A program made the position numbers and the translations under genes. Below, one piece after another: positions 1 to 5,391 of a DNA stretch of 14,720 bases (position 1 is its first letter; each line of letters begins with the position of its first letter). A model generated the notes under the pieces. It did no database searches. It saw nothing but the letters and a program-made list of their open reading frames with translations, and was not told the DNA's origin. The DNA is from DATCVR01 sp036566745 (GTDB lineage: Bacteria; Actinomycetota; Actinomycetes; Jiangellales; Jiangellaceae): contig DATCVR010000394.1 of NCBI GenBank assembly GCA_036566745.1, positions 1 to 14,720 of the forward strand. Reading direction: 5' to 3'.

Positions 1-567
1 CTCTCCCCCACGCCGGACGTTGTCGTAGATGGTCAGCTCGGCGCCGCCGACCTCGGCCGAGGCTCCCTCTGGAGAGCTGGTTGCGTCTGTCGACTTGAGG
101 CCCACCAGCTCGAGCTTGTACGGCTCGCCGGCCAGCTCCGCGCGCGCGTCGTCGTCGGACACCGCACGCCGGACGAAGGACTGCCGCTCCTTGACGATCT
201 GTTGCATCCGCTTCTCGATGCTCTTCAGGTCGTCCGGCGTGAACGGGGTGTCGACATCGAAGTCGTAGTAGAAGCCGTTCTCGACCGGCGGGCCGATACC
301 GAGCTTGGCCTCGGGGTGGAGCTCCTGCACGGCCTGGGCCATGACGTGGGCCGCGGAGTGGCGCAGGATGGCCAGGCCGTCGGCGGAGGAGATCTCGACC
401 GGCTCGACGACATCGCCCTCGGCCAGCTCGCGGGCCAGGTCGACGAGGTCGGAGCCCACCCGGGCGGCGATCACCTCCGAACTCTCGGCGAAGAGGTCGG
501 CGGCCGTCGTGCCCGCATCGACCTGTCGCTCGCTCCCGGCGACGATGATGCGGATCTGATCGGACAC
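1..567 (-). CDS. thrS: Threonyl-tRNA synthetase, N-terminal part (cut by window edge)
   Basis: Threonyl-tRNA synthetase charges tRNA-Thr with threonine in the cytoplasm. The first 189 codons are present and the frame runs off the left edge. Residues 1-60 fit the TGS domain (IRIIVAGSERQVDAGTTAADL). Residues 69-79 (RHSAAHVMAQA) hold the HxxxH zinc-site motif of the editing/SAD-type N-terminal half. GIGPPVENGFYYDF (90-103) is a hallmark stretch of ThrRS. The start is the GTG at 567, because AAGGAG lies five bases upstream on the minus strand and the TGS domain begins at once. A TACGAT -10-like box (611-616) would give a leader of about 37 nt. No T-box structure was seen in the short leader. The catalytic core lies outside the window. 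Identity is clear from motifs. Confidence 0.95.
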   Translation of the reverse strand, partial: MSDQIRIIVAGSERQVDAGTTAADLFAESSEVIAARVGSDLVDLARELAEGDVVEPVEISSADGLAILRHSAAHVMAQAVQELHPEAKLGIGPPVENGFYYDFDVDTPFTPDDLKSIEKRMQQIVKERQSFVRRAVSDDDARAELAGEPYKLELVGLKSTDATSSPEGASAEVGGAELTIYDNVRRGGE

Positions 568-610
568 GACTGCTCCTTGGAGGGGACGACCGGTGGGATT
601 GAACCCGCCG

Positions 611-616
611 ATCGTA
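611..616 (-). promoter_or_regulatory. -10-like box for thrS
   Basis: TACGAT on the minus strand matches TANNNT and lies about 44 bases before the thrS GTG, predicting a start near 604. No convincing -35 hexamer was seen. This is inferred from pattern only. Confidence 0.4.
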
Positions 617-676
617 CCCGCGCCGCGAGCCGGTCTGCGACGGCGGTTTCCCCAGGGCGCGGCCGGACTCGTCCCG

Positions 677-1435
677 TCAGCGGCTGACGACCTCGGCGGC
701 ATCCCCGCGACGTACCGATCCGGCCGACGTCACGACGGCGTCGACGCCGAAGAGGATCTCGCGCCCGGTCCTCCGGTACCGCGCCAGCTCCGCCATGACC
801 GGCAGGTCGCGGCTGCCTCCGGCCGGGTCGAAGTCGATGACCGCACAGCGTGGCACCAAGGCGCGGACCCGTACCGTCGCCGAGCCGAGACGGAGCTCGC
901 GACCCACCCAGGAGTCCTCGACGTGCGGCTCCCGAGCAGTCGTGTCCAGTGTGAACGTCGCCCGGAAGCGGGCACCGTCGACGTCGCGGCCCATCCGGTC
1001 CGCCAGCAGGCCGATCGACGACGCGGTCACGATCGACACCGATGCGCCGTACACGACGCCGCCCGGACGGCCCACCCGCGCCATGACCACGTGGTACCCG
1101 AGGTACGCGGAGAACGCCTCCGACCACGGACCACCGACCGTCTCGACGACCTCACGCCGGCCCCAGTAGTCGACCTCGACCGACTCGCCGGTGGGCTCCG
1201 GCACGCCGTGGACGCGACCCTCCGGCAGCTCGACCGTCAGTGCCGCACCGTCCACGCGGGCCACCGTCCAGACCATGGCCGGGTTCTCCACGGTGCGCAG
1301 CACGCGACGGGCCGACGGATCGACGAGGCAGTACCGCCGATCGCCGACCGGTCCCTGAAGGCTCAGCTCGGCGACGTCGAACTCGGTGTGCCGGGAGCCC
1401 TTGAGCGGGGTGAAACCGATCCTCGCGATCCGCAC
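677..1435 (-). CDS. MOSC domain-containing protein
   Basis: This is a 252-aa cytoplasmic protein with an N-terminal MOSC beta-barrel region (about 1-95; IARIGFTPLKG, LQGPVGDRRYCLVD) followed by the MOSC domain (about 125-245). FRATFTLD (158-164 region), W-GR-LRLG (176-184) and PRCAVID with Cys197 match the MOSC core. In related proteins (MoCo sulfurase C-terminus, YiiM, mARC) this cysteine carries a sulfur or the molybdenum cofactor. The likely role is Moco-dependent or sulfur-transfer chemistry; the substrate cannot be read from sequence. The start is GTG at 1435. No ribosome site precedes it, but CACCCT lies exactly six bases upstream, consistent with leaderless transcription. It lies 109 bp upstream of thrS on the same strand, and thrS appears to have its own promoter. 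Confidence 0.85.
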   Translation of the reverse strand: MRIARIGFTPLKGSRHTEFDVAELSLQGPVGDRRYCLVDPSARRVLRTVENPAMVWTVARVDGAALTVELPEGRVHGVPEPTGESVEVDYWGRREVVETVGGPWSEAFSAYLGYHVVMARVGRPGGVVYGASVSIVTASSIGLLADRMGRDVDGARFRATFTLDTTAREPHVEDSWVGRELRLGSATVRVRALVPRCAVIDFDPAGGSRDLPVMAELARYRRTGREILFGVDAVVTSAGSVRRGDAAEVVSR

Positions 1436-1441
1436 CCGCCC

Positions 1442-1447
1442 AGGGTG
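1442..1447 (-). promoter_or_regulatory. -10-like box, leaderless start of MOSC gene
   Basis: CACCCT (minus strand) occupies -12 to -7 relative to the GTG at 1435. This places the transcription start on the start codon, and no Shine-Dalgarno is present. The same geometry recurs at four other genes in the window. The first base deviates from TANNNT. Confidence 0.35.
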
Positions 1448-1484
1448 TCACCCGCCGGAGTCGCGGCCTCGATCGACCTGGCGC

Positions 1485-1512
1485 CGAGCTGGCTCGGGCA
1501 TGAGCCAGCTCG
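1485..1512. repeat. 11-bp perfect inverted repeat in divergent spacer
   Basis: The arms are CGAGCTGGCTC (1485-1495) and GAGCCAGCTCG (1502-1512) around a 6-base loop. It sits between the divergent MOSC gene (start 1435) and SapA-like gene (start 1642). It could be an operator or an mRNA hairpin. No convergent gene end is nearby, so a terminator role is unlikely unless it insulates the downstream promoter. Confidence 0.55.
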
Positions 1513-1641
1513 CCTTCACTGGCCCGGCGACCGCGAGTCGAGTTGAGATCGTCACCAAAAAGATCTTGCACGAACGATCACTATCGGGCACTGTTCATAT
1601 CAATACAGTCCGGTCCATTTGGGCATTGGAGGACTTATCCG

Positions 1642-2103
1642 ATGAAACGAGTCTTTGCCGTTCTCGTAGCGGCCGCCGCTCTGCTTCTCGGCCTCGCGCT
1701 GCCCTCGCATGCCGGTGGCGACTCCACGCTGGCGCCCGGCACGATCACCACGAAGGCCGGACCGTGTGGCAGCGGGTACACCCTCATCGGCCACCACCCG
1801 GTGGGCAACGGGATGGGCTACCTCGACGTTTACTGGTCCTCGAGTGCCCGCCGGAACTGCATGGCCACCGTCCACGCCGGAAGTTACTACGGCGACTCGC
1901 TGTACACCGAGGCGGCCATCCGCCCGGCCGGCTGGAGCTGGCCGAGCTGCCCGTCGAGCACCGGCTGCGACGGCGGCTTCTACCGCTACTTCGCCGGGCC
2001 GGTCTACACCCCGGCCGGCGTAGACATGTCCCGCCGCTGCCTCGACATCAAGGGCACCGTCGACTGGTCGTCCCGCGTGATGGCCAGGGTCCACTGCGGC
2101 TGA
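1642..2103 (+). CDS. Secreted six-cysteine protein, SapA-like (spore-associated protein family)
   Basis: This is a 153-aa exported protein. The Sec signal peptide (about 1-24) has KR at the N-terminus, a hydrophobic core AVLVAAAALLLGLAL and PSHA before the likely cut. The mature part is rich in Gly, Tyr and Trp and has AGPCGSGY (39-46), GYLDVYWSS (59-67), RRNC (70-73), FAGPVYTP (117-124) and a C-terminal VHCG. The layout CGSGY...NC...GPVY...C...HCG resembles actinomycete spore-associated protein A, recalled from memory. Cysteines are 42, 73, 103, 109, 133 and 152, so three disulfides are possible. The protein encoded at 13322-13783 is a same-length paralogue lacking Cys103 and Cys109. The start is ATG at 1642, with GGAGGA at 1628-1633 nine bases upstream. 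The upstream 80 bases (1551-1630) are only about 46% GC, likely promoter DNA. Molecular function is unknown. Confidence 0.8.
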   Translation: MKRVFAVLVAAAALLLGLALPSHAGGDSTLAPGTITTKAGPCGSGYTLIGHHPVGNGMGYLDVYWSSSARRNCMATVHAGSYYGDSLYTEAAIRPAGWSWPSCPSSTGCDGGFYRYFAGPVYTPAGVDMSRRCLDIKGTVDWSSRVMARVHCG

Positions 2104-2142
2104 CCGAGAACCGCGGACCGACGCCGCGCGCCACGACACGGG

Positions 2143-2865
2143 CTACATCGCCGGGTCGGGCCGGCGACGCTCGCCGAGAGCACGGAGAGCGGGGACCAGA
2201 CCGCCGAGGTCCGTCAGCACGTGGTGGGCTCCGGCGGCGGCCAGCTCGTCGACGGAGTAGCTGCCGGTGGCGACGCCGATCACGTCGGCACCGCCGTCGA
2301 GTCCGGCCCGGACGTCGCGCGGCGTGTCGCCCACGAGAACGGTGTCGTGCGCGGCGAAGGCGTGCCCGAACTTCGCCTCCGCGCGTCCGCGGGCGATCGG
2401 GACGAGGTCGGCGCGCACCTGGTGGGCGTCGTCGCCGTAGGCCCCCACCTCGAAGTCGAGACCATCGGCCAGGCCGAGGGCGCTCAGCTTGGCGCGGGCG
2501 TTGGCCGCGACGTTGCCGGTCAGCACCGACTGGACGATCGCCGGATCGGCGGCGAGCCCGGCGATCGCCTCGGCCGCACCGGCCTTGGCCGTGGCACGCT
2601 CCCGCCACTGCTGCTCGACGGCGGTGAACGCCGCGGCGTAGGCGGCCTCGATCTGGGCGTCCGACCAGCCCTGGTCGGCCAGTTCGTGGACGACCACGAG
2701 GTCGCGGAATATGGCCGGATCGGTGCTGCCGTCGGCGATGAACTCACGCGTCACCGGCGAGCCGGTGAGCCGTTCGAACGCGCCACCCCAGATCTGCGGG
2801 CCCAGGTCGGCGCCGTCGACGAGGGTGTGGTCGATGTCCCAGAGAACCAGCCGGCGAGTGATCAC
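2143..2865 (-). CDS. HAD-superfamily hydrolase (phosphoglycolate phosphatase-like)
   Basis: This is a 240-aa cytoplasmic phosphatase of the haloacid dehalogenase superfamily. Motif I is LWDIDHTLVD, with Asp10 the expected nucleophile and Asp12 the acid/base. Motif II is VLTGN (Thr116). The motif III lysine is probably Lys165 (RAEAKFG). Motif IV is VLVGDTPRDV, with Asp180 and Asp184 as Mg ligands. An alpha-helical cap (about 20-90) fits subclass C1 as in Gph/PGMB. The substrate is not predictable. The start is GTG at 2865, with TAGACT exactly six bases upstream and no ribosome site, suggesting a leaderless mRNA. Its 3' end converges with the SapA-like gene (39-bp gap). The hairpin at 2891-2924 separates it from the upstream SH3b gene. 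Confidence 0.88.
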   Translation of the reverse strand: MITRRLVLWDIDHTLVDGADLGPQIWGGAFERLTGSPVTREFIADGSTDPAIFRDLVVVHELADQGWSDAQIEAAYAAAFTAVEQQWRERATAKAGAAEAIAGLAADPAIVQSVLTGNVAANARAKLSALGLADGLDFEVGAYGDDAHQVRADLVPIARGRAEAKFGHAFAAHDTVLVGDTPRDVRAGLDGGADVIGVATGSYSVDELAAAGAHHVLTDLGGLVPALRALGERRRPDPAM

Positions 2866-2871
2866 CGGGCG

Positions 2872-2877
2872 AGTCTA
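2872..2877 (-). promoter_or_regulatory. -10 box, leaderless start of HAD gene
   Basis: TAGACT (minus strand) is a full TANNNT match at -12 to -7 relative to the GTG at 2865. With no Shine-Dalgarno present, this is one of the two strongest leaderless promoter candidates in the window. Confidence 0.55.
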
Positions 2878-2890
2878 CGAAGAGCGGCCG

Positions 2891-2924
2891 ACGGGGCCGG
2901 CGCCTGGTGATGGCGCCGGCCCGT
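2891..2924 (-). terminator. GC-rich hairpin terminator after SH3b gene
   Basis: GGGCCGGCGCC (2894-2904) pairs with GGCGCCGGCCC (2912-2922) over a 7-base loop. Two further outer pairs form if one G bulges out. The hairpin begins 11 bases after the SH3b stop codon on the minus strand. It has no T-tract, as is common for actinomycete terminators. Confidence 0.65.
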
Positions 2925-2933
2925 CCACGAGCG

Positions 2934-3533
2934 TCAGCAGTACGGAGGTGCCGAACCGACGTTGGTGACGTACCGCGCCGCCACCCACTGCCCGCCGCCG
3001 TCGCCGACGAGCTGGTACCACCGGGCATTGCCGTCGATCACCTGGCTGTCGACCTTGCACACGATGGAGAGGGTCGTGCCGCGCGGCGCGGAGCTGACCT
3101 TGGTGTTCGCGGTGTGGGGTCCGCTGCGCACGGCCAGCGCGGACTGGGACGACACCCGGCCGGCGTACTCGGTGCCGGTGCCACAGAACCGCGGCGCCGT
3201 TCCGATGTTGGAGACATAGCGAGCCGTGACCCACCGGCCGGTGCCCAGCTTGTACCAGAGCGAGTTGCCGCCCACGGACGGTCCGTAGACCTTGCACTGG
3301 ATGGTGACCACGGTGCCGCGGCTCAGCGAGCCCACCGTGGGCGACGCCGAAGTCGGCGCCTTGCGCACGCTGAGCGAGGTCGAGGCGGTGACCTTGCCCT
3401 GGTAGGTGGTGGCCGTCGTCCCCGGCGTCTCAGCGGCGTGAGCCGCGGGAGCCGCCGCGATCAAGCCCAACGGAATGACGGAGACCGTGCAGATCGCCAC
3501 GGCCAGCTTTCGAGCGTGTTGCCTGATGATCAT
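2934..3533 (-). CDS. Secreted protein with two SH3b domains
   Basis: This is a 199-aa exported protein. The signal peptide spans about residues 1-34 (RQHARK, then a hydrophobic stretch, then APAAHA before the cut). Two bacterial SH3 (SH3b/SH3_3) repeats follow at about 45-113 and 124-194. Each has a Ser/Ala-L-x-VR-x-x-P/G-P start, a ...RGT...C-K-V centre and an end of W-V-x-ARYV-(S/T)-N-(I/V)-G-(S/T)-AP. Cysteines 80, 117, 159 and 199 recur as one pair per repeat, implying domain disulfides. SH3b domains commonly bind peptidoglycan or sit beside cell-wall enzymes. No catalytic domain is present, so it is probably a wall-binding or signalling protein. The start is ATG at 3533, with GGGAG six bases upstream. 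Confidence 0.85.
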   Translation of the reverse strand: MIIRQHARKLAVAICTVSVIPLGLIAAAPAAHAAETPGTTATTYQGKVTASTSLSVRKAPTSASPTVGSLSRGTVVTIQCKVYGPSVGGNSLWYKLGTGRWVTARYVSNIGTAPRFCGTGTEYAGRVSSQSALAVRSGPHTANTKVSSAPRGTTLSIVCKVDSQVIDGNARWYQLVGDGGGQWVAARYVTNVGSAPPYC

Positions 3534-3641
3534 GATGCGCTCCCAACGTCGCCCGGCACCTCGGGGGTGACCGGATCATCGGCCTCTCGATGGGAAGGAC
3601 GCGCTAGTGGGCCCGCTGGTTGCACCGCGGTTCGTGGCCGC

Positions 3642-4016
3642 TCAGCAGGGCACGAGCAGGCCCGCGAAGTTCAGGCTGCTGCACACCGACCGGAGATCGG
3701 CCCGCAGTTGCGCCAGGTCGCTCTCCAGGAAGCCGATCCGGGAGCCGATGTCGTACCTGGGCGCGAGGGGAACGCCACCGAGCTGGTCCTCGATCGCCGT
3801 CACCCGGTCCGCCAGGGCCATGGCCGGTGCGATCGGGTCGGGATCGCCGCTGACGAGGTCCGCCTCGACGACGTCCAGGCTCTGTGACACCACCGCTACC
3901 GAGGCCGCCAGCTCGTCGATCCGAGCGTTCTGCGCGTAGATCACGTATCCGCCCGCGGCGACCGCGGCTGCCAGGACGACGCTCAATCCCAGCTTCACCC
4001 ATCCGTGTGCGCTCAT
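3642..4016 (-). CDS. Membrane-anchored coiled-coil protein, unknown function
   Basis: This is a 124-aa protein with one N-terminal transmembrane segment (about 8-27, LGLSVVLAAAVAAGGYVIYA). Heptad-like helices follow at about 28-56 (IDELAASVAVVSQSLDVVEADL), 66-80 and 91-112 (IGFLESDLAQLRADL). The topology is probably N-in with an extracytoplasmic coiled coil. Cys112 and the C-terminal Cys124 could form a disulfide. No family was recognised. The start is ATG at 4016, supported by GAGGGAG six bases upstream and the immediate membrane segment. A TACGGT -10-like box lies at 4043-4048. It could be co-transcribed with the SH3b gene, 108 bp downstream on the same strand. Confidence 0.65.
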   Translation of the reverse strand: MSAHGWVKLGLSVVLAAAVAAGGYVIYAQNARIDELAASVAVVSQSLDVVEADLVSGDPDPIAPAMALADRVTAIEDQLGGVPLAPRYDIGSRIGFLESDLAQLRADLRSVCSSLNFAGLLVPC

Positions 4017-4097
4017 CGCCGGCTCCCTCGTCGTCTGATGTCACCGTAGCGCCGGAGCTGAAGACCGCCGTTCGGACTCGGCCTCGGCTCCGCGCGC

Positions 4098-4139
4098 CAC
4101 GGGCTGAACGTCACGGGCTGAACGTCACGGGCTGAACGT
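4098..4139. repeat. 14-bp tandem repeat, three perfect copies
   Basis: The unit CACGGGCTGAACGT occurs at 4098-4111, 4112-4125 and 4126-4139, and a fourth copy begins with CACG. It lies in the divergent spacer between genes starting at 4016 (minus) and 4258 (plus). It may be slipped-strand duplication or a cluster of regulator sites. Confidence 0.9.
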
Positions 4140-4168
4140 CACGCGTTCCCCTCCACGGGGGACCTGAC

Positions 4169-4184
4169 TCGCTCCGCGGAGCGA
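4169..4184. promoter_or_regulatory. 16-bp perfect palindrome, possible operator
   Basis: TCGCTCCGCGGAGCGA is fully self-complementary with no spacer. It lies 30 bases after the tandem 14-mers and 74 bases before the ATG at 4258. A dimeric regulator site is plausible but unproven. Confidence 0.45.
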
Positions 4185-4212
4185 TGTCCGCCGGCCCCGG
4201 TTCCGACACGCT

Positions 4213-4242
4213 GATGACCACGGCGAGACCGCCGTGGTCATC
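4213..4242 (+). promoter_or_regulatory. 12-bp perfect inverted repeat just before the ribosome site
   Basis: GATGACCACGGC (4213-4224) and GCCGTGGTCATC (4231-4242) flank the loop GAGACC. The stem ends two bases before AGAGAGG (4244-4250), the ribosome site of the 4258 gene. If transcribed, the stem would sit against the ribosome site. As DNA it could be an operator. Confidence 0.55.
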
Positions 4243-4257
4243 CAGAGAGGGCATCAC

Positions 4258-4833
4258 ATGACTGAATCGAAGCCGGCACGCCGTGGTCGTCGGTGGGCGG
4301 CTGTGGCCGCGAGCGGGGTCGTCCTCACGACCTTCGCCGTAGCGGCCCACGGAGCGGGCCTCGAGCCGTCCGCGGAAACTGCGTCCGGAGCTCCCACTGA
4401 CCTGGAACTCACCGGATCGGCTGGTGGGCTGTTGCCCGAGGGGTTCGGACTGTGGACCGGCGACCCCGTCAGCTTCGACATCGAGGCACGGAGCACCGCC
4501 GCGGGCACCTCCGGCACCTTCGACGTGTCCCACCTGCACCCGGACGGTGAGCTGGTCGCGGAGTTCACCGGCGACGTCACCTGTCTGGCCGTCGGTGGTG
4601 ACGTGGCCGTGGCCACCGGCGTGATCACCGACGGGGTCGGGCACCTTCCCGGCTCAGGGCCGACCGACCTGGCCGGCCAGCGGGTCTCGTTCACCGTCCT
4701 CGACGACGGCAGGAAGGACCGGATGTTCTGGCAGTGGGAGTTCCTCGGCGCCCCGATCTCCGACTGCCAGGGCACGGCGCCGGTGTTCGACCCCGACTGG
4801 GGGAACTTCAGGGTGTCCGGCGAGATGCTCTGA
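4258..4833 (+). CDS. Secreted protein of unknown function
   Basis: This is a 191-aa protein. The twin-basic N-terminus (KPARRGRRWAAVAASG) is followed by a hydrophobic core VVLTTFAVAAHG, giving a signal peptide of about 34 residues. The arginine-rich start resembles a Tat-type leader, but without a clear RRxFL motif this is uncertain. The mature part looks beta-rich. FDVSHLHPDGELV (88-100), FTGDVTCLAVGGDVAVATGVI (103-123) and FTVLDDGRKDRMFWQW (145-160) resemble a widespread family of secreted actinobacterial proteins of unknown role. Cys109 and Cys170 could pair. I chose ATG 4258 over the in-frame GTG at 4234 because AGAGAGG precedes 4258 and the GTG lies inside the hairpin arm. No enzyme motif was seen. 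Confidence 0.75.
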   Translation: MTESKPARRGRRWAAVAASGVVLTTFAVAAHGAGLEPSAETASGAPTDLELTGSAGGLLPEGFGLWTGDPVSFDIEARSTAAGTSGTFDVSHLHPDGELVAEFTGDVTCLAVGGDVAVATGVITDGVGHLPGSGPTDLAGQRVSFTVLDDGRKDRMFWQWEFLGAPISDCQGTAPVFDPDWGNFRVSGEML

Positions 4834-4852
4834 CCCCGATCGGTGAGCGCCC

Positions 4853-4896
4853 GGCGACGGGGTCGGAGCCGCCCGCGCGGCTCCAACCCCGTCGCC
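4853..4896. terminator. Bidirectional terminator hairpin between convergent genes
   Basis: The outer stem GGCGACGGGG/CCCCGTCGCC (4853-4862 and 4887-4896) and inner stem GGAGCCG/CGGCTCC (4865-4871 and 4878-4884) close a 6-base loop. They are separated by a 2-base internal bulge. The hairpin lies between stop codons at 4833 (plus) and 4905 (minus), so it can serve both genes. Confidence 0.8.
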
Positions 4897-4904
4897 ACCG
4901 CGCG

Positions 4905-5312
4905 TCAGCCAGCAAGGATGTCGAGGTAGTGCTGGTTGTACATGACACCCAGCACGTTGCCGAACGGGTCGACCACCGAGGCGGTGACGAAACCGGGACC
5001 GTGCTCGGTGAGTGGCAGGTACAGCGTGGCTCCCAGGGACAGCAACCGGTCGAGGGCGGCCTGGACGTCGTCGACGTGCCAGTGGACGACGGCGCCTCCG
5101 GGTGTGGCGGCGGCCTCGGGCGGGCCGTAGCGGCGGTCGATGAGGCCCAGCTCGGCCTGGTAGTCGCCGATCCTGAACTCGTAGTAGGCGGCCGGCTGCC
5201 CGTTGCCGGGGCGCTCGAAGTACGGCTCGATGCCCAGCACTTCGGCGTACCAGTTCTTGGCCGCCTCCACGTCGTCGGCCCAGATGTTCACGGTGGCCAG
5301 TCCTCGCAACAT
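4905..5312 (-). CDS. VOC / glyoxalase-fold family protein
   Basis: This is a 135-aa single vicinal-oxygen-chelate module pair. The first beta-alpha unit is LATVNIWADDVEAAKNWYAEVLGIEPYF (5-32). The second is VVHWHVDDVQAALDRLLSLGAT (75-96), ending in FVTASVVDPFGNVLGVMYN (108-126), the classic DPxGN-x-(L/I)-G close. Members include glyoxalases, extradiol dioxygenases and antibiotic-binding proteins. The substrate cannot be inferred, and the full metal-ligand set is not obvious. AAGGGAG lies just upstream of ATG 5312. The gene is divergent from a WYL-domain regulator, with a perfect dyad between them, so it is the likely regulatory target. Confidence 0.85.
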   Translation of the reverse strand: MLRGLATVNIWADDVEAAKNWYAEVLGIEPYFERPGNGQPAAYYEFRIGDYQAELGLIDRRYGPPEAAATPGGAVVHWHVDDVQAALDRLLSLGATLYLPLTEHGPGFVTASVVDPFGNVLGVMYNQHYLDILAG

Positions 5313-5336
5313 GTGTTGCTCCCTTCGTCTCCTCGA

Positions 5337-5342
5337 ACGCTA
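5337..5342 (-). promoter_or_regulatory. -10 box for VOC gene
   Basis: TAGCGT on the minus strand predicts a start near 5330 and an 18-base leader containing the AAGGGAG ribosome site. The dyad at 5350-5372 covers the expected -35 region. Confidence 0.5.
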
Positions 5343-5349
5343 GAGGGCG

Positions 5350-5372
5350 TTGAGGAACCTCCGATTCCTCAA
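5350..5372. promoter_or_regulatory. Candidate operator dyad for the WYL regulator
   Basis: TTGAGGAA (5350-5357) and TTCCTCAA (5365-5372) form a perfect 8-bp dyad with a 7-bp spacer, centred at 5361. The predicted start sites are 5330 (VOC, minus) and 5392 (WYL, plus), each 31 bases from the centre. The dyad therefore spans -42 to -20 of both promoters. This fits a dimeric autoregulator controlling both genes. Confidence 0.6.
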
Positions 5373-5379
5373 TGCCTGG

Positions 5380-5385
5380 CAGACT
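5380..5385 (+). promoter_or_regulatory. -10-like box, leaderless start of WYL regulator gene
   Basis: CAGACT lies at -12 to -7 relative to ATG 5392. The only purine-rich stretch before the start (GAGGGA) abuts the ATG, too close for a Shine-Dalgarno, so a leaderless transcript is likely. Confidence 0.4.
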
Positions 5386-5391
5386 GAGGGA

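Noticed and set aside
593..1546. A long open frame on the plus strand opposite the MOSC and thrS genes
   Set aside because: It is antisense to the well-supported MOSC gene. Its protein is Arg/His/Asp-rich with no recognisable motif, typical of antisense frames in GC-rich DNA.
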